A stretch of DNA of 45,303 nt, taken from Burkholderia sp. Ac-20365 (GTDB taxonomy: Bacteria > Pseudomonadota > Gammaproteobacteria > Burkholderiales > Burkholderiaceae). The stretch is from the NCBI RefSeq assembly GCF_017104715.1, contig NZ_JAAGPI010000055.1, positions 1 through 45,303 of the forward strand. The letters run 5' to 3'. The notes under the pieces are model-generated. The model ran no database searches and was not told the origin of the DNA. It saw nothing but the letters and a program-made list of their open reading frames with translations. Below are positions 26,163 through 34,122 of this stretch, piece by piece. Within the stretch, counting starts at the first letter, position 1. Every line of letters starts with the position of its first letter. Made by a program: the position numbers and the translations under genes.

Positions 26163-27545
26163 CTAAGAACCCTTCTTCGTAGCCCCAGGCACACACCATA
26201 CGAGAAGATCCTCGCGATCGCGATCAACCTGACACCCCCAATCGAGCGCCTGATCCTGATCAAACCTCTTCCCCAACTGCCATGCAATTTCAGCCCTGGC
26301 AGCCTGCACACCCAGATAAAAAGCATGCCCTCCATCATTCTCAACGTTCAAATGCGGATAAAGCGCAAACGGATCGCTTTCAACAACATGCACATCCCGG
26401 TTATAAACATGAATCCCATCCATAGAGACCTGAACGCGAAAATTCGGATCCCGCACCTGCGCCGCGAACGCGGAAATCTCACTCGCGTCATAAGGAAAAG
26501 GCCGCTTCGCATGCAATGCACTGAGTGAAGGATCAATCCCTTTGGGTAAAACCTGAGCCTCCTGCGCCGCATACATCACCCGCCGCGCGACGTCGGCCTC
26601 ACGCACAGCCCGCCGCGCATGCAGGCTAACCGACGTAGTCAGAACAGCAGACACACGCAACTCAGCGGCAACACCAAGCAGCACGGCATTAATGCCACTG
26701 GTATCGGCTTCGGTAAGCTCAGTGAGATTCCCAATGCCAAGCATGATCGCCACATCAGGATACCGCTCACGCAAAGCAACATACCGCGCAATAGAAGCAG
26801 CAAACCCAAACGGAATCGGATCCAGAATCGGATCGGCAAGAAATGGCTTGCCACGCGCGTTGAGCGTATCAATCGCCTGATACAAGGACTCCACATCCCG
26901 CGGCTCGCGCGCAACAACGACAGGCGTCGAAGCAACCTCATCCGCGATCCACAATGTGTCCGCATTCAGACTCATCAGATAATCGGCACCCGCGCGCCCG
27001 CCCCGTAACAGCTCATCGGTGACCATCGAATCGACGCTCACGCGGTAACCGTTAGCCTTCAACATCCGCACGGCATCTTCGAGATGTGGAAAAGGCGTAT
27101 CTGGCAGACACCCGACATCGATAACATCCGCACCTTGCGCCGCATAATGCCGCGCACGCTCCGCGATACCTTCGAGATCGAGCCTCGGCGCATCGACGAT
27201 CTCCGCAAAAATGTCCGACGAATAACGTGAGAGATCGAACTTGCGCGCGGCCTGTCCGAAATGCAATGGCAGATCTTTCGCTTCCTCCGGGCCACGCTCG
27301 ACAGGCACGCCGAAATGCTCGCTCAACGCCTTGAGATCGCCGCGACACCGCCCCGGCACGATCATCCGGTCCGCGCGCAATGGCAGCGCAACCCGCCGGC
27401 GGATCATGTCGGCTGTCATCAGCGCGGCAACCTGCAGGCCGATTTCGCGCACTTCCCACGTGAATGGCGCATTCGTCAGGCCTTCCAGCACCTGCACGAC
27501 GCTCTTTTCGGCGAGCCTGCCCGTCAGGAAGACGATGTGTTCCAT
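26163..27545 (-). CDS. DUF6513 dihydropteroate synthase-like protein (H4MPT biosynthesis candidate)
   Basis: A 460-residue protein. The N-terminal ~100 residues are a Rossmann-like domain (MEHIVFLTGRLAEKSVV...MIVPGRCRGDL). A dihydropteroate-synthase-like TIM barrel follows (GADVIDVGCLPD, RVSVDSMVTDELLRGGRAGADYLMSLN, FLADPILDPIPFGF, DVAIMLGIGNLTELTEADTSGIN). Homologues are confined largely to H4MPT-containing bacteria and are proposed to act in the pterin branch (established association; the reaction is unproven). It overlaps the dmrB stop by 22 bp. Its last ~58 codons use G or T at about 50 third positions, matching the skew next to repeat copy 3. Confidence 0.85.
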   Translation of the reverse strand: MEHIVFLTGRLAEKSVVQVLEGLTNAPFTWEVREIGLQVAALMTADMIRRRVALPLRADRMIVPGRCRGDLKALSEHFGVPVERGPEEAKDLPLHFGQAARKFDLSRYSSDIFAEIVDAPRLDLEGIAERARHYAAQGADVIDVGCLPDTPFPHLEDAVRMLKANGYRVSVDSMVTDELLRGGRAGADYLMSLNADTLWIADEVASTPVVVAREPRDVESLYQAIDTLNARGKPFLADPILDPIPFGFAASIARYVALRERYPDVAIMLGIGNLTELTEADTSGINAVLLGVAAELRVSAVLTTSVSLHARRAVREADVARRVMYAAQEAQVLPKGIDPSLSALHAKRPFPYDASEISAFAAQVRDPNFRVQVSMDGIHVYNRDVHVVESDPFALYPHLNVENDGGHAFYLGVQAARAEIAWQLGKRFDQDQALDWGCQVDRDREDLLVWCVPGATKKGS

Positions 27546-28123
27546 GCGAGCCCGAGGTCCGATAACCGTTCGCTCAATGCCGCGCGCAATTCATCGAGCG
27601 AGCGCGCGACCCTCGTGTACTCGATGCGCGCAAGCCGCTCGACGTTCTCCAGTTCGATCGCGCGAGGTCGCACTTCGACCCATTCGTGCGGGCTCTGCGT
27701 GATGACGCTCGGCTCGGTGTCGCATGCGAAAACGATGCCGGGCACGCATTGCTTGCCTGCCTGTGCATAGAGATTGGTCGGCAACGTGTCGGAGATGCCG
27801 AACGCGCATTTGGCCACTGTGTTGCTGGTGGCGGGCGCAATCACGACCGTGTGATAAATGCCTTCGTAAAGCATGCCGACAGGCACGCTGCTCGCACTGT
27901 TGTCGCGCACCACGCGAAAATGCTCGCGCAGTTTCGGCACGGTCCAGCCATAGAGGGGCAGCACTTCTTCGCCGGCAGCCGAAAGAAACAGATCGACGCC
28001 CGGCAACGCGAGCGCCATCTCGATCGATTCCTCCAGCATGTGGCCTGAGCCCGTGATGCACCACGCAAAGCGCGCGTCGGGGCGAAAAACGCCAGGGCGG
28101 CGGGCGGGCGACGGTGCGCTCAT
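27524..28123 (-). CDS. dmrB: DmrB-type dihydromethanopterin reductase flavoprotein
   Basis: A 199-residue flavoprotein of the archaeal-flavoprotein/dihydromethanopterin reductase family, which reduces dihydromethanopterin to H4MPT in the last step of cofactor synthesis. Flavin-binding segments are WCITGSGHMLEES and VVIAPATSNTVAK; GMLYEGIYHTV and GKQCVPGIVFACDTEP follow. A Burkholderia DmrB homologue is a structurally characterised cage-forming flavoprotein, which supports the name. The start at 28123 lies 7 bp after the sigma-54 regulator stop, so the two genes are probably cotranscribed. Confidence 0.88.
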   Translation of the reverse strand: MSAPSPARRPGVFRPDARFAWCITGSGHMLEESIEMALALPGVDLFLSAAGEEVLPLYGWTVPKLREHFRVVRDNSASSVPVGMLYEGIYHTVVIAPATSNTVAKCAFGISDTLPTNLYAQAGKQCVPGIVFACDTEPSVITQSPHEWVEVRPRAIELENVERLARIEYTRVARSLDELRAALSERLSDLGLAWNTSSS

Positions 28124-28130
28124 GCGTGCG

Positions 28131-30245
28131 TCATTTGCCGCACGCGTCGTCGACGGCGGCAGGCGATCCGTCGTGCGACAGCCGGATGTGCAGTCTGTGC
28201 ATTTTCCGGTACAACGTGTTGCGGCTGATGCCAAGCGTCTTCGCGACGTTGCTCACGTTCCAGCGATGTTCGTCCAGCATCGCAAGCACCGTTTCGCGTT
28301 CCTTGACCTGGATGGCGTTGAGTGCGGACAGATCGGCGTCGTCGTCGAACGGCATCGCGGCGCCGGCGCGCGGCGGCTGCGCGAGCGGTCCGGTAGCACC
28401 AACACGTGCGTGCGTACTGTGTTGAGCGCTCGAATCGTCGACGATTTCAGCAGGCAGATGTGCACAGCGAATTTCCGGCCCGTCGCATAGCGCGATCGCC
28501 ATCTGCAGCACGTGCCGCAACTGCCGGATATTGCCGGGCCACGCGTAATTCACCAGCGCTTGCCGTGCTTCGGCGCTCAGTTCGGGTGGATCGTCGGATT
28601 CGCTTTCGAGGATGTGCTGGACGAGCGGCAGCAGATCCGCACGCTCGCATAGCGGCGGCAGGTTGATCTCGATGCCATTGAGCCGGTAGTACAGATCTTC
28701 GCGGAACAGGCCGCGTTGCACGAGATCGAGCAGGTTGCGGTGGCTCGCGCTGATTAGCTGGAAGTCGACCTTGATGGTCGTCTCGGCGCCGAGCGGCGTG
28801 ACTTCATGTTCTTCGAGCACGCGCAACAGCCGCGCCTGCAACGCCATCGGCATGTCGCCGATTTCGTCGAGGAACAGCGTGCCGCCGTTTGCCTGCACGA
28901 TCTTGCCGCGTCGTCCTTCGCGTTGCGCGCCCGTAAACGCGCCCGCGCGATAGCCGAACAGTTCGCTTTCGATCAGCGTCTCAGGCAGCGACGCGCAATT
29001 CACCGCAACGAAGGCGCCGGCCGCATTCGGGCTGATGCTGTGCAGCGCATTGGCGAACACTTCCTTGCCGGTACCCGTCTGTCCTCGCAGGATGATTGGA
29101 ATCTTCCGCTGGATCACGCGCGCAGCAAGCTGGCTTTGCGCGGCCATGCGAGGATCGCCGAATTCCAGATGCGAGAGTTTGTCCAGTCCCGCGGCTGCGG
29201 GTTTAGCCTCGCGCGTTTCGCGTGGCGTTTTCGTGCGTGGTGAGCGATTAATCGACACATCGCTCCACGGTCCACGCGCGCCCGATGCCACCTGATTCGT
29301 GCCGCTAAACGAAGTCGCATCGCGCGGCGTCTGCGCGATCACGAAGAAGCGGTTGCTGGCGTGCGCGCTGTAGACGGTGATCGGATGGAACGAGCCGCGT
29401 ATGCTGCGCGCGATCATGTCTTCGAGCGTCGTGCTGAACGCTTCTTCGATGCGCTTGCCGCACAGTTGATCCGGCGAGCGCAAATCGAGCTGAAACAGTG
29501 CGCTGCGATTGGCGGCGAGGACGATGCCGTCGTCATCGACGGCGAGCTTACCGGCGTGCAGCGTGCCGACGAATTCAGGGCGGCTATGAAAATGCACGGT
29601 ATTCGCGCGCCGGTAGCGCGAATCGATCAGCCGGTTTTCGATCATCTGCCGCGACATGCCGACGAGCACGAGCGAATGTTGCTGCAACATCCGCGAGCGG
29701 CTCGTCACGTCGAGCACGCCGACTATTGCGCCGCGTTCGTCGAAAATCGGCGCGGCCGAGCAGGTGAGGGACGTATAGCGCGGATAGAAATGCTCATGCT
29801 GATAGATCGCGAGGCATTCGCGCTCGGTCAGACACGTCCCCATGCCATTCGTGCCCGCTTCGCGTTCGCTCCATACGGCACCGGGACGCAGTCCATCGGC
29901 GGCGACCGCTTCGCCGAACGGTACCGACGACACCTGATGCACGATTACACCGTTCGCATCGACGAGAATCACCGCGAGTTCCGGATCGGCCAACTGCTGG
30001 TAAAGCGTGGTCATTTCCAGCTTCGAGCAGGCGATCAGATCGCCGGCCGCTTCGCGGCGCATATCGAGTTCGTGCTGGGTGAGAACGGGCGGCATCACGA
30101 AACGTCCGGGATCCAGACCGAAATCGACCAGACAACGCGTCCACGACTGCGCGACGGAATGGCTCATCGAACACGAGGCGGGCTGGTTGTTGACGATGTT
30201 CAGTACATCCCGGACATGCGAATTGATGTCAACGAGCGATGACAT
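28131..30245 (-). CDS. Sigma-54-dependent activator, AcoR-like (GAF-PAS-AAA-Fis)
   Basis: A 704-residue enhancer-binding protein. Domains in order are: an N-terminal helical segment with SHSVAQSWTRC, a GAF sensor (~residues 90-230, with EREAGTNGMGTCL), a PAS-like domain (~235-340), an AAA+ core with Walker A GQTGTGKE (~385) and the sigma-54 contact loop GAFTGA (~433), a Walker B LFLDEIGDMP, and a C-terminal Fis-type helix-turn-helix (WNVSNVAKTLGISRNTLYRK, ~660-685). AcoR-like activators often control alcohol or acetoin metabolism. It probably activates this island's divergent or downstream genes; no TGGCAC/TTGCA promoter was found with certainty. The start at 30245 has a GGAGA site. Confidence 0.9.
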   Translation of the reverse strand: MSSLVDINSHVRDVLNIVNNQPASCSMSHSVAQSWTRCLVDFGLDPGRFVMPPVLTQHELDMRREAAGDLIACSKLEMTTLYQQLADPELAVILVDANGVIVHQVSSVPFGEAVAADGLRPGAVWSEREAGTNGMGTCLTERECLAIYQHEHFYPRYTSLTCSAAPIFDERGAIVGVLDVTSRSRMLQQHSLVLVGMSRQMIENRLIDSRYRRANTVHFHSRPEFVGTLHAGKLAVDDDGIVLAANRSALFQLDLRSPDQLCGKRIEEAFSTTLEDMIARSIRGSFHPITVYSAHASNRFFVIAQTPRDATSFSGTNQVASGARGPWSDVSINRSPRTKTPRETREAKPAAAGLDKLSHLEFGDPRMAAQSQLAARVIQRKIPIILRGQTGTGKEVFANALHSISPNAAGAFVAVNCASLPETLIESELFGYRAGAFTGAQREGRRGKIVQANGGTLFLDEIGDMPMALQARLLRVLEEHEVTPLGAETTIKVDFQLISASHRNLLDLVQRGLFREDLYYRLNGIEINLPPLCERADLLPLVQHILESESDDPPELSAEARQALVNYAWPGNIRQLRHVLQMAIALCDGPEIRCAHLPAEIVDDSSAQHSTHARVGATGPLAQPPRAGAAMPFDDDADLSALNAIQVKERETVLAMLDEHRWNVSNVAKTLGISRNTLYRKMHRLHIRLSHDGSPAAVDDACGK

Positions 30246-30539
30246 TAGGGGTGTCTCCGATGCGTTCGGCTCGGTGCTCGCGGCGCCCGCCGACGCTGTA
30301 TGTAAGTGTTTTCCCCGTGTGCTGCGATGTGCCGCGCGTCTCTCGCGCGCGTGGAAATACCGCTTATATGTGGTTTGAATCCGTTCCAGTGCACTCAGCA
30401 AACACTGTACAACTCGTGTCGCAATACATCAATAAATAGTCGTACGAGTGTTGCGCACTGCGCCTGCTTTTTGCTTTGCATCATCGGTTGCGCAGGAAAC
30501 CGATGCGCCGCACGGCGCGCCCCATTCTGGAGCACTTAC
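30246..30539. other. Divergent intergenic region between sigma-54 activator and folB-like gene
   Basis: These 294 bp hold the ribosome sites of both flanking genes and presumably two promoters. The centre, about 30360-30450, is A/T-richer than the surroundings. ACTCGT at 30412-30417 and ACGAGT at 30444-30449 form an inverted pair that could be an operator. No canonical -24/-12 promoter and no small gene could be recognised. Confidence 0.35.
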
Positions 30540-31010
30540 ATGGACCGTTTCAATCCCGGAAGCAGTCCCATCCACTTCACTGTCGTATTGCCGTCGAGCG
30601 CCCGGCCATTGCGCGATACGGATGCGCCGCCACAACGCGGCGCCGCGCTCGATATCGTGTATATCGAAGGCTTCGTCGCGCAGACGATCATCGGCATCGA
30701 TAAGAACGAACTGCACGAGCGTCAGCCCGTGCAAATGGATCTCGCGATCGGCGTGCCGTCGCTGCGCGCGTGCGCGACGGATTGCATCGACGACACGGTC
30801 AATTACGCAGCCGTGCGCGCCGAACTGCACACGCTGCTCGCGGCGCACAAGGTGCAATTGCTCGAAGCGCTCGCGGAGCAGATTGCGCAATTGTTGATCG
30901 ACAGATTCGGCGCGCATTGGGTGCGCGTCAAGTTGTGCAAACCCGCAAAATTCGACGACGTCGCGGCCGTCGGCGTGGTGATAGAGCGCCAGTGCGCGCG
31001 TTTTGCCTAG
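30540..31010 (+). CDS. FolB-like dihydroneopterin aldolase family protein
   Basis: A 156-residue protein whose last ~115 residues are a dihydroneopterin aldolase/epimerase domain (VYIEGFVAQTIIGIDKNELHERQPVQ, DDTVNYAAVRAEL, LLEALAEQIAQLLIDRFGAHWVRVKLCKPAKF). The Glu of the KNELHERQ segment and the Lys of KLCKP correspond to FolB catalytic positions. The first ~40 residues are a non-conserved leader. In this context it more likely serves H4MPT pterin synthesis than folate, as FolB-like genes in other C1 clusters do (inference). GGAG lies 8 bases upstream of the ATG at 30540. Confidence 0.85.
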   Translation: MDRFNPGSSPIHFTVVLPSSARPLRDTDAPPQRGAALDIVYIEGFVAQTIIGIDKNELHERQPVQMDLAIGVPSLRACATDCIDDTVNYAAVRAELHTLLAAHKVQLLEALAEQIAQLLIDRFGAHWVRVKLCKPAKFDDVAAVGVVIERQCARFA

Positions 31011-31025
31011 CGCATAAGCCGCCGC

Positions 31026-31060
31026 GCGTGCCATTCAATGGCGAATGGCACGCCGCTTTT
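31026..31060. terminator. Bidirectional hairpin between convergent genes
   Basis: GCGTGCCATTC (31026-31036) and GAATGGCACGC (31043-31053) form a perfect 11-bp stem with a 6-nt loop, followed by CGCTTTT on the plus strand. It lies 15 bp after the folB-like stop and 13 bp from the stop of the convergent secreted-protein gene, so it can serve as terminator for the plus strand and perhaps both. Confidence 0.7.
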
Positions 31061-31066
31061 AACGGC

Positions 31067-31483
31067 TCACTTCGATGCGGACGGTGAAGCCTTCCTGAGT
31101 CCGCACGCCTGATACGCCTCTTCCTGTAACGCGCGATATTTCTTCGTTTGCGCGCGTGCACGGTCGACGCGGAATTCATTACCGCCTTCACCGCCAAGCG
31201 TTGCGTACTTCGCGAATGTCATCTGCTCGACGTATTCGTCATACGGTAACGCGGCCGCGATCTTGTCGATCGCGCAAGAGCATTTGTAGACGTTGGCGAA
31301 ATCGTGGCCGTTGTCGTCCATGCAACCGAGCACGTATTCGACACGGCCTTGCGTCGGGTAGTCATTGACACCGGCGGTGGGTGCATTGCCTTCCGTGGCG
31401 TCCGCCGCGAGCGTGGAAAGGGGAAAGACTGCAACACACGCGAACGCCGCGACAGCAAGGCGCGCGCGACAACGTGAGGTCAT
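31067..31483 (-). CDS. Small secreted four-cysteine protein of unknown function, downstream of fae
   Basis: 138 residues. Basic residues and a hydrophobic core form a signal peptide with a likely cut after STLAA (about residues 26-28). The mature part has only four Cys: C54, C68, C70 and C127, in GRVEYVLGCMDDNGHDF, YKCSCAIDKI and AYQACGL. There is no CxxCH, so it is not a c-type cytochrome. The spacing suggests two disulfides or a metal site. It is the last gene of the leftward H4MPT operon, 121 bp after fae. I do not recognise the family; a periplasmic role next to methanol oxidation is inferred from the signal peptide and context only. Confidence 0.75.
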   Translation of the reverse strand: MTSRCRARLAVAAFACVAVFPLSTLAADATEGNAPTAGVNDYPTQGRVEYVLGCMDDNGHDFANVYKCSCAIDKIAAALPYDEYVEQMTFAKYATLGGEGGNEFRVDRARAQTKKYRALQEEAYQACGLRKASPSASK

Positions 31484-31604
31484 GTCGATGCCTTTAATGA
31501 AAGTTGTGCATCAATCGGAACAGCACACGCGACACGACGCGCGGCGGATTTTCAAGGTCCGCCGCGCGCTGTGCGCGACACAGCTTGCCATGCATACGGC
31601 GCGC

Positions 31605-32114
31605 CTAGTTCGGTGCGAACGGGTGCGCTGCCGTCGCCTTCTTCGATACCACTTCAGCCGCGCTCGGCTCGCCCGCTACGGCGCGCTGGAGCGCTTCGCG
31701 AGTGGCCTTGTAGTTGAATTCCTGAATCTTCTTGTCGTCGTCGGCTTCCCAGTGGATGAACACGCCGACGCAGACAAACAGATCATCGGCTTCGTCCTTC
31801 GGGATCGTGCCGTCTTCGACGCAATCGGCAACGGCTAGCGCCACGGCGTGCTGCGCCGGGCCGAACATCTGCACTGCCTGTTTCGCGCCCTTGATCGTCA
31901 CCTTGTTGAACATCACCGTGTTCGGCTTTGTCAGCAGGTTCGGCGCGACGACGGCGAGCAGCGACGTGAAGCCGTCCTTGTTGTTGGTTAGCGCGTGGCA
32001 GAAAGCCGATTCGGCAGCAGAGCCTCGCGGCCCGATGATCAGATCGATGTGGGCGACTTCGTTGCCTTCGCCGATAAGCGACTCGCCTACCATGACACGG
32101 TTGATTTTGGCCAT
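31605..32114 (-). CDS. fae: Formaldehyde-activating enzyme
   Basis: Condenses formaldehyde with H4MPT to methylene-H4MPT, the entry to formaldehyde oxidation. From the ATG at 32114 (GGAGGA ribosome site) it is 169 residues, the standard length. Conserved segments are INRVMVGESLIGEGNEVAHIDLIIGPRGS with the catalytic His22, FCHALTNNKDGFTSLLAVVAPN, GAKQAVQMFGPAQHAVALAVADCVEDG and FVCVGVFIHWEADDD. A longer upstream frame is not used. Confidence 0.97.
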   Translation of the reverse strand: MAKINRVMVGESLIGEGNEVAHIDLIIGPRGSAAESAFCHALTNNKDGFTSLLAVVAPNLLTKPNTVMFNKVTIKGAKQAVQMFGPAQHAVALAVADCVEDGTIPKDEADDLFVCVGVFIHWEADDDKKIQEFNYKATREALQRAVAGEPSAAEVVSKKATAAHPFAPN

Positions 32115-32249
32115 GCTGTTCCTCCAGTGATTTGGGTCTGTCGACGTGGGACGAACTCGCGACGCGTGGCGACCCGCCGCGCGTTTTTTGAGGGGGACGC
32201 ACCGAGTTCCCGTGTAACAGGAACCATGCCAATCTCGCGGCGCACGCAT

Positions 32250-33134
32250 TCAGATGGGATCGTTTGCGAAGCGCGATGGATCGAGCAGCGCGGCGACGAA
32301 GAGCGTCGCGACGCTCAGATCGGCGCTCGTGCCAGGATTTACGCCTCGCGCCTTCAGTTCGGCATCCCATGCATCGAGTTGCGGTGCGTACGCTGCAGCG
32401 CTTGCGGAGCGCCATCGCGCGTGATGCTCCCGCGCCTCGCGCGTGACACTTTGCGCCACGGCCGCGCCATGCTTGCGCAGTATGTGCGAGTCGGGGAGCG
32501 TGCCGAGGAACGTCAGGAAGACGTCGAGCATGACGTCGGCAGGCGTGTTGCAGTGCGATTGCGCGATGGCTGTCAGGCCCGCGTCGAAGATGTCGGCGAA
32601 ACCGTTCGCGTATTGGCGCGCGATGCTGTCGCGCTCGGCAGCGAGCGCCATCGCTTCGCGCAGATCGACGGTGGGCGGCGCGTGCACGGATTGCTCGGGC
32701 GCGTCGCCTAATCCACCGGGATTGGCGAGTGCGATCGCGCGATAGGCGGCGCGTGCGTCGTCCAGGTCGAGGTTGGCGAGCACATGTTCCAGCGACGCTC
32801 GCCAGCGCCTTGAATCGAGTTGTGGCTCATTACCGGCGAGTTCGAGTGCCGCAGAAAGCGGCGCAACCAGCAACACGATGCCGAGATTCGTGTTGCATCC
32901 CGCGGCGTCTCGCGTGCGTGTCACCGCATCGAGGATGCGTTTGCCGACGCGCGCGCCGTTCGCGAACAATGCGGGCGCAGCAGCCTCGGCGCTGTCGATG
33001 AACTGCGCGGCCTGCATCCCATGTCCCGCGCTCGCGAAGCTGACATTGCCGGGCTTTGGCGTTTCGACGTCGAGCCGGCACGCGCGCAGGAACGCGGCGG
33101 GCGCGCGCGCCAGCGGATCGTCATCGGCCCGCAT
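32250..33134 (-). CDS. CitG/MdcB-like triphosphoribosyl-dephospho-CoA synthase family protein
   Basis: 294 residues from the ATG at 33134. CitG-family motifs are visible: LDVETPKPGNVSFASAGHGM, AAGCNTNLGIVLLVAPLSAAL, RQYANGFADIFDAG, and SHILRKHGAAVAQSVTREAR. CitG itself transfers a ribosyl group in prosthetic-group synthesis, but there is no citrate or malonate lyase here. A family member recurs in bacterial H4MPT clusters and is thought to act in cofactor synthesis, where a phosphoribosyl unit is attached to the pterin arm (context inference; reaction unknown). It overlaps the RimK-like gene by 14 bp. An upstream TTG start is less likely. Confidence 0.8.
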   Translation of the reverse strand: MRADDDPLARAPAAFLRACRLDVETPKPGNVSFASAGHGMQAAQFIDSAEAAAPALFANGARVGKRILDAVTRTRDAAGCNTNLGIVLLVAPLSAALELAGNEPQLDSRRWRASLEHVLANLDLDDARAAYRAIALANPGGLGDAPEQSVHAPPTVDLREAMALAAERDSIARQYANGFADIFDAGLTAIAQSHCNTPADVMLDVFLTFLGTLPDSHILRKHGAAVAQSVTREAREHHARWRSASAAAYAPQLDAWDAELKARGVNPGTSADLSVATLFVAALLDPSRFANDPI

Positions 33135-34122
33135 GAATCGGCACGACGGGCGTGGGCGGCGAGCGGCTCGCGGCAAGCTTGCGGTCGAGCAGATCGTCGA
33201 CCAGCGCCGCCGCGATATCGACGGATGTCACCGATTGCAGTCCGCGCCACGCGGCAACACCGTTTACTTCGAGCACGAGAGGCACACCGGTCTGATCGGG
33301 CATCGACAGGTCGGGAATCAGATCGACGCCTGCGTAGTCGAGTCCTAACGCGGCCGTTGCACGTTCGGCGATCGTTGCTAGCGTCGGCTCCAGTTCAGCG
33401 GGTTCACAGCGCGCGCCGCGTGCAACGTTGTGAATCCAGCCGCGTCCGCCGGTTCGCCGCATCGCAGCAAGCGCGCGTCCGCCGATCACGAGTACGCGCC
33501 AGTCGAAGTCGTCGCGTCGCGCGCGGGTACTGCCTACGTAGCGCTGCAGATACGCGACTTCGCTGAAGCTGCGCAGCGACGGCAGCGGCGTCAACGTGCC
33601 GTTCGACGCGTTCGCCCCGAGCCTGCGTAAGCCTTTACCCTGTGAGCCGAACAGCGGCTTGAGCACGACCTTGCGCGCCGCGGCCGCCTCACGCATCAGC
33701 ACGCGCTGCGCGAATGCCGACGATTCAGTCGCCCATGCGGGCGGCGTCGGCACATTCGCGCGATGCAGCAAAAAGCTTGTCATCGACTTGTCGACGCTGC
33801 GCTCGATGGCGCGTGCGTCGTTATAGACGGGCACGCCGCATTCGCGCAGCGCGTGCAGGATGCCCAGCCGCAGCGTGACCTGCTCGAATGTGCCGCCCGC
33901 GATGCCGCGCACGAACACGGCGTCGGGCAGTTCGCGCGCGAAGCCCGGGATCGCGAGGCCAGACGGCGACCATGTCGTATCGATACGGCAAGTGGCGAGA
34001 TCGACGCAGCGCGCCTCGACGCCACGCGCGCGGAACGCTTTTTTGAGCCGCCCTGTGTGCCAGCCGGTTTCGTCCGTCATGATCGCGACGCGCAGGCCGC
34101 TCGCCGCCGATACATCGCTCAT
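33121..34122 (-). CDS. RimK/MptN-like ATP-grasp ligase (H4MPT:glutamate ligase candidate)
   Basis: A 333-residue ATP-grasp ligase of the RimK type: PVYNDARAIERSVDKSMTSFLL, the nucleotide-binding KVVLKPLFGSQGKGL, VAYLQRYV, WRVLVIGGRALAAMRR and metal-ligand LVLEVNGVAAWRGLQ. Archaeal MptN adds glutamate to H4MPT to make tetrahydrosarcinapterin; in bacteria a similar ligase may add glutamate to H4MPT or methylofuran. The exact substrate cannot be read from sequence. It overlaps mch by 4 bp (ATGA) and the CitG-like gene by 14 bp. Confidence 0.82.
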   Translation of the reverse strand: MSDVSAASGLRVAIMTDETGWHTGRLKKAFRARGVEARCVDLATCRIDTTWSPSGLAIPGFARELPDAVFVRGIAGGTFEQVTLRLGILHALRECGVPVYNDARAIERSVDKSMTSFLLHRANVPTPPAWATESSAFAQRVLMREAAAARKVVLKPLFGSQGKGLRRLGANASNGTLTPLPSLRSFSEVAYLQRYVGSTRARRDDFDWRVLVIGGRALAAMRRTGGRGWIHNVARGARCEPAELEPTLATIAERATAALGLDYAGVDLIPDLSMPDQTGVPLVLEVNGVAAWRGLQSVTSVDIAAALVDDLLDRKLAASRSPPTPVVPIHAGR

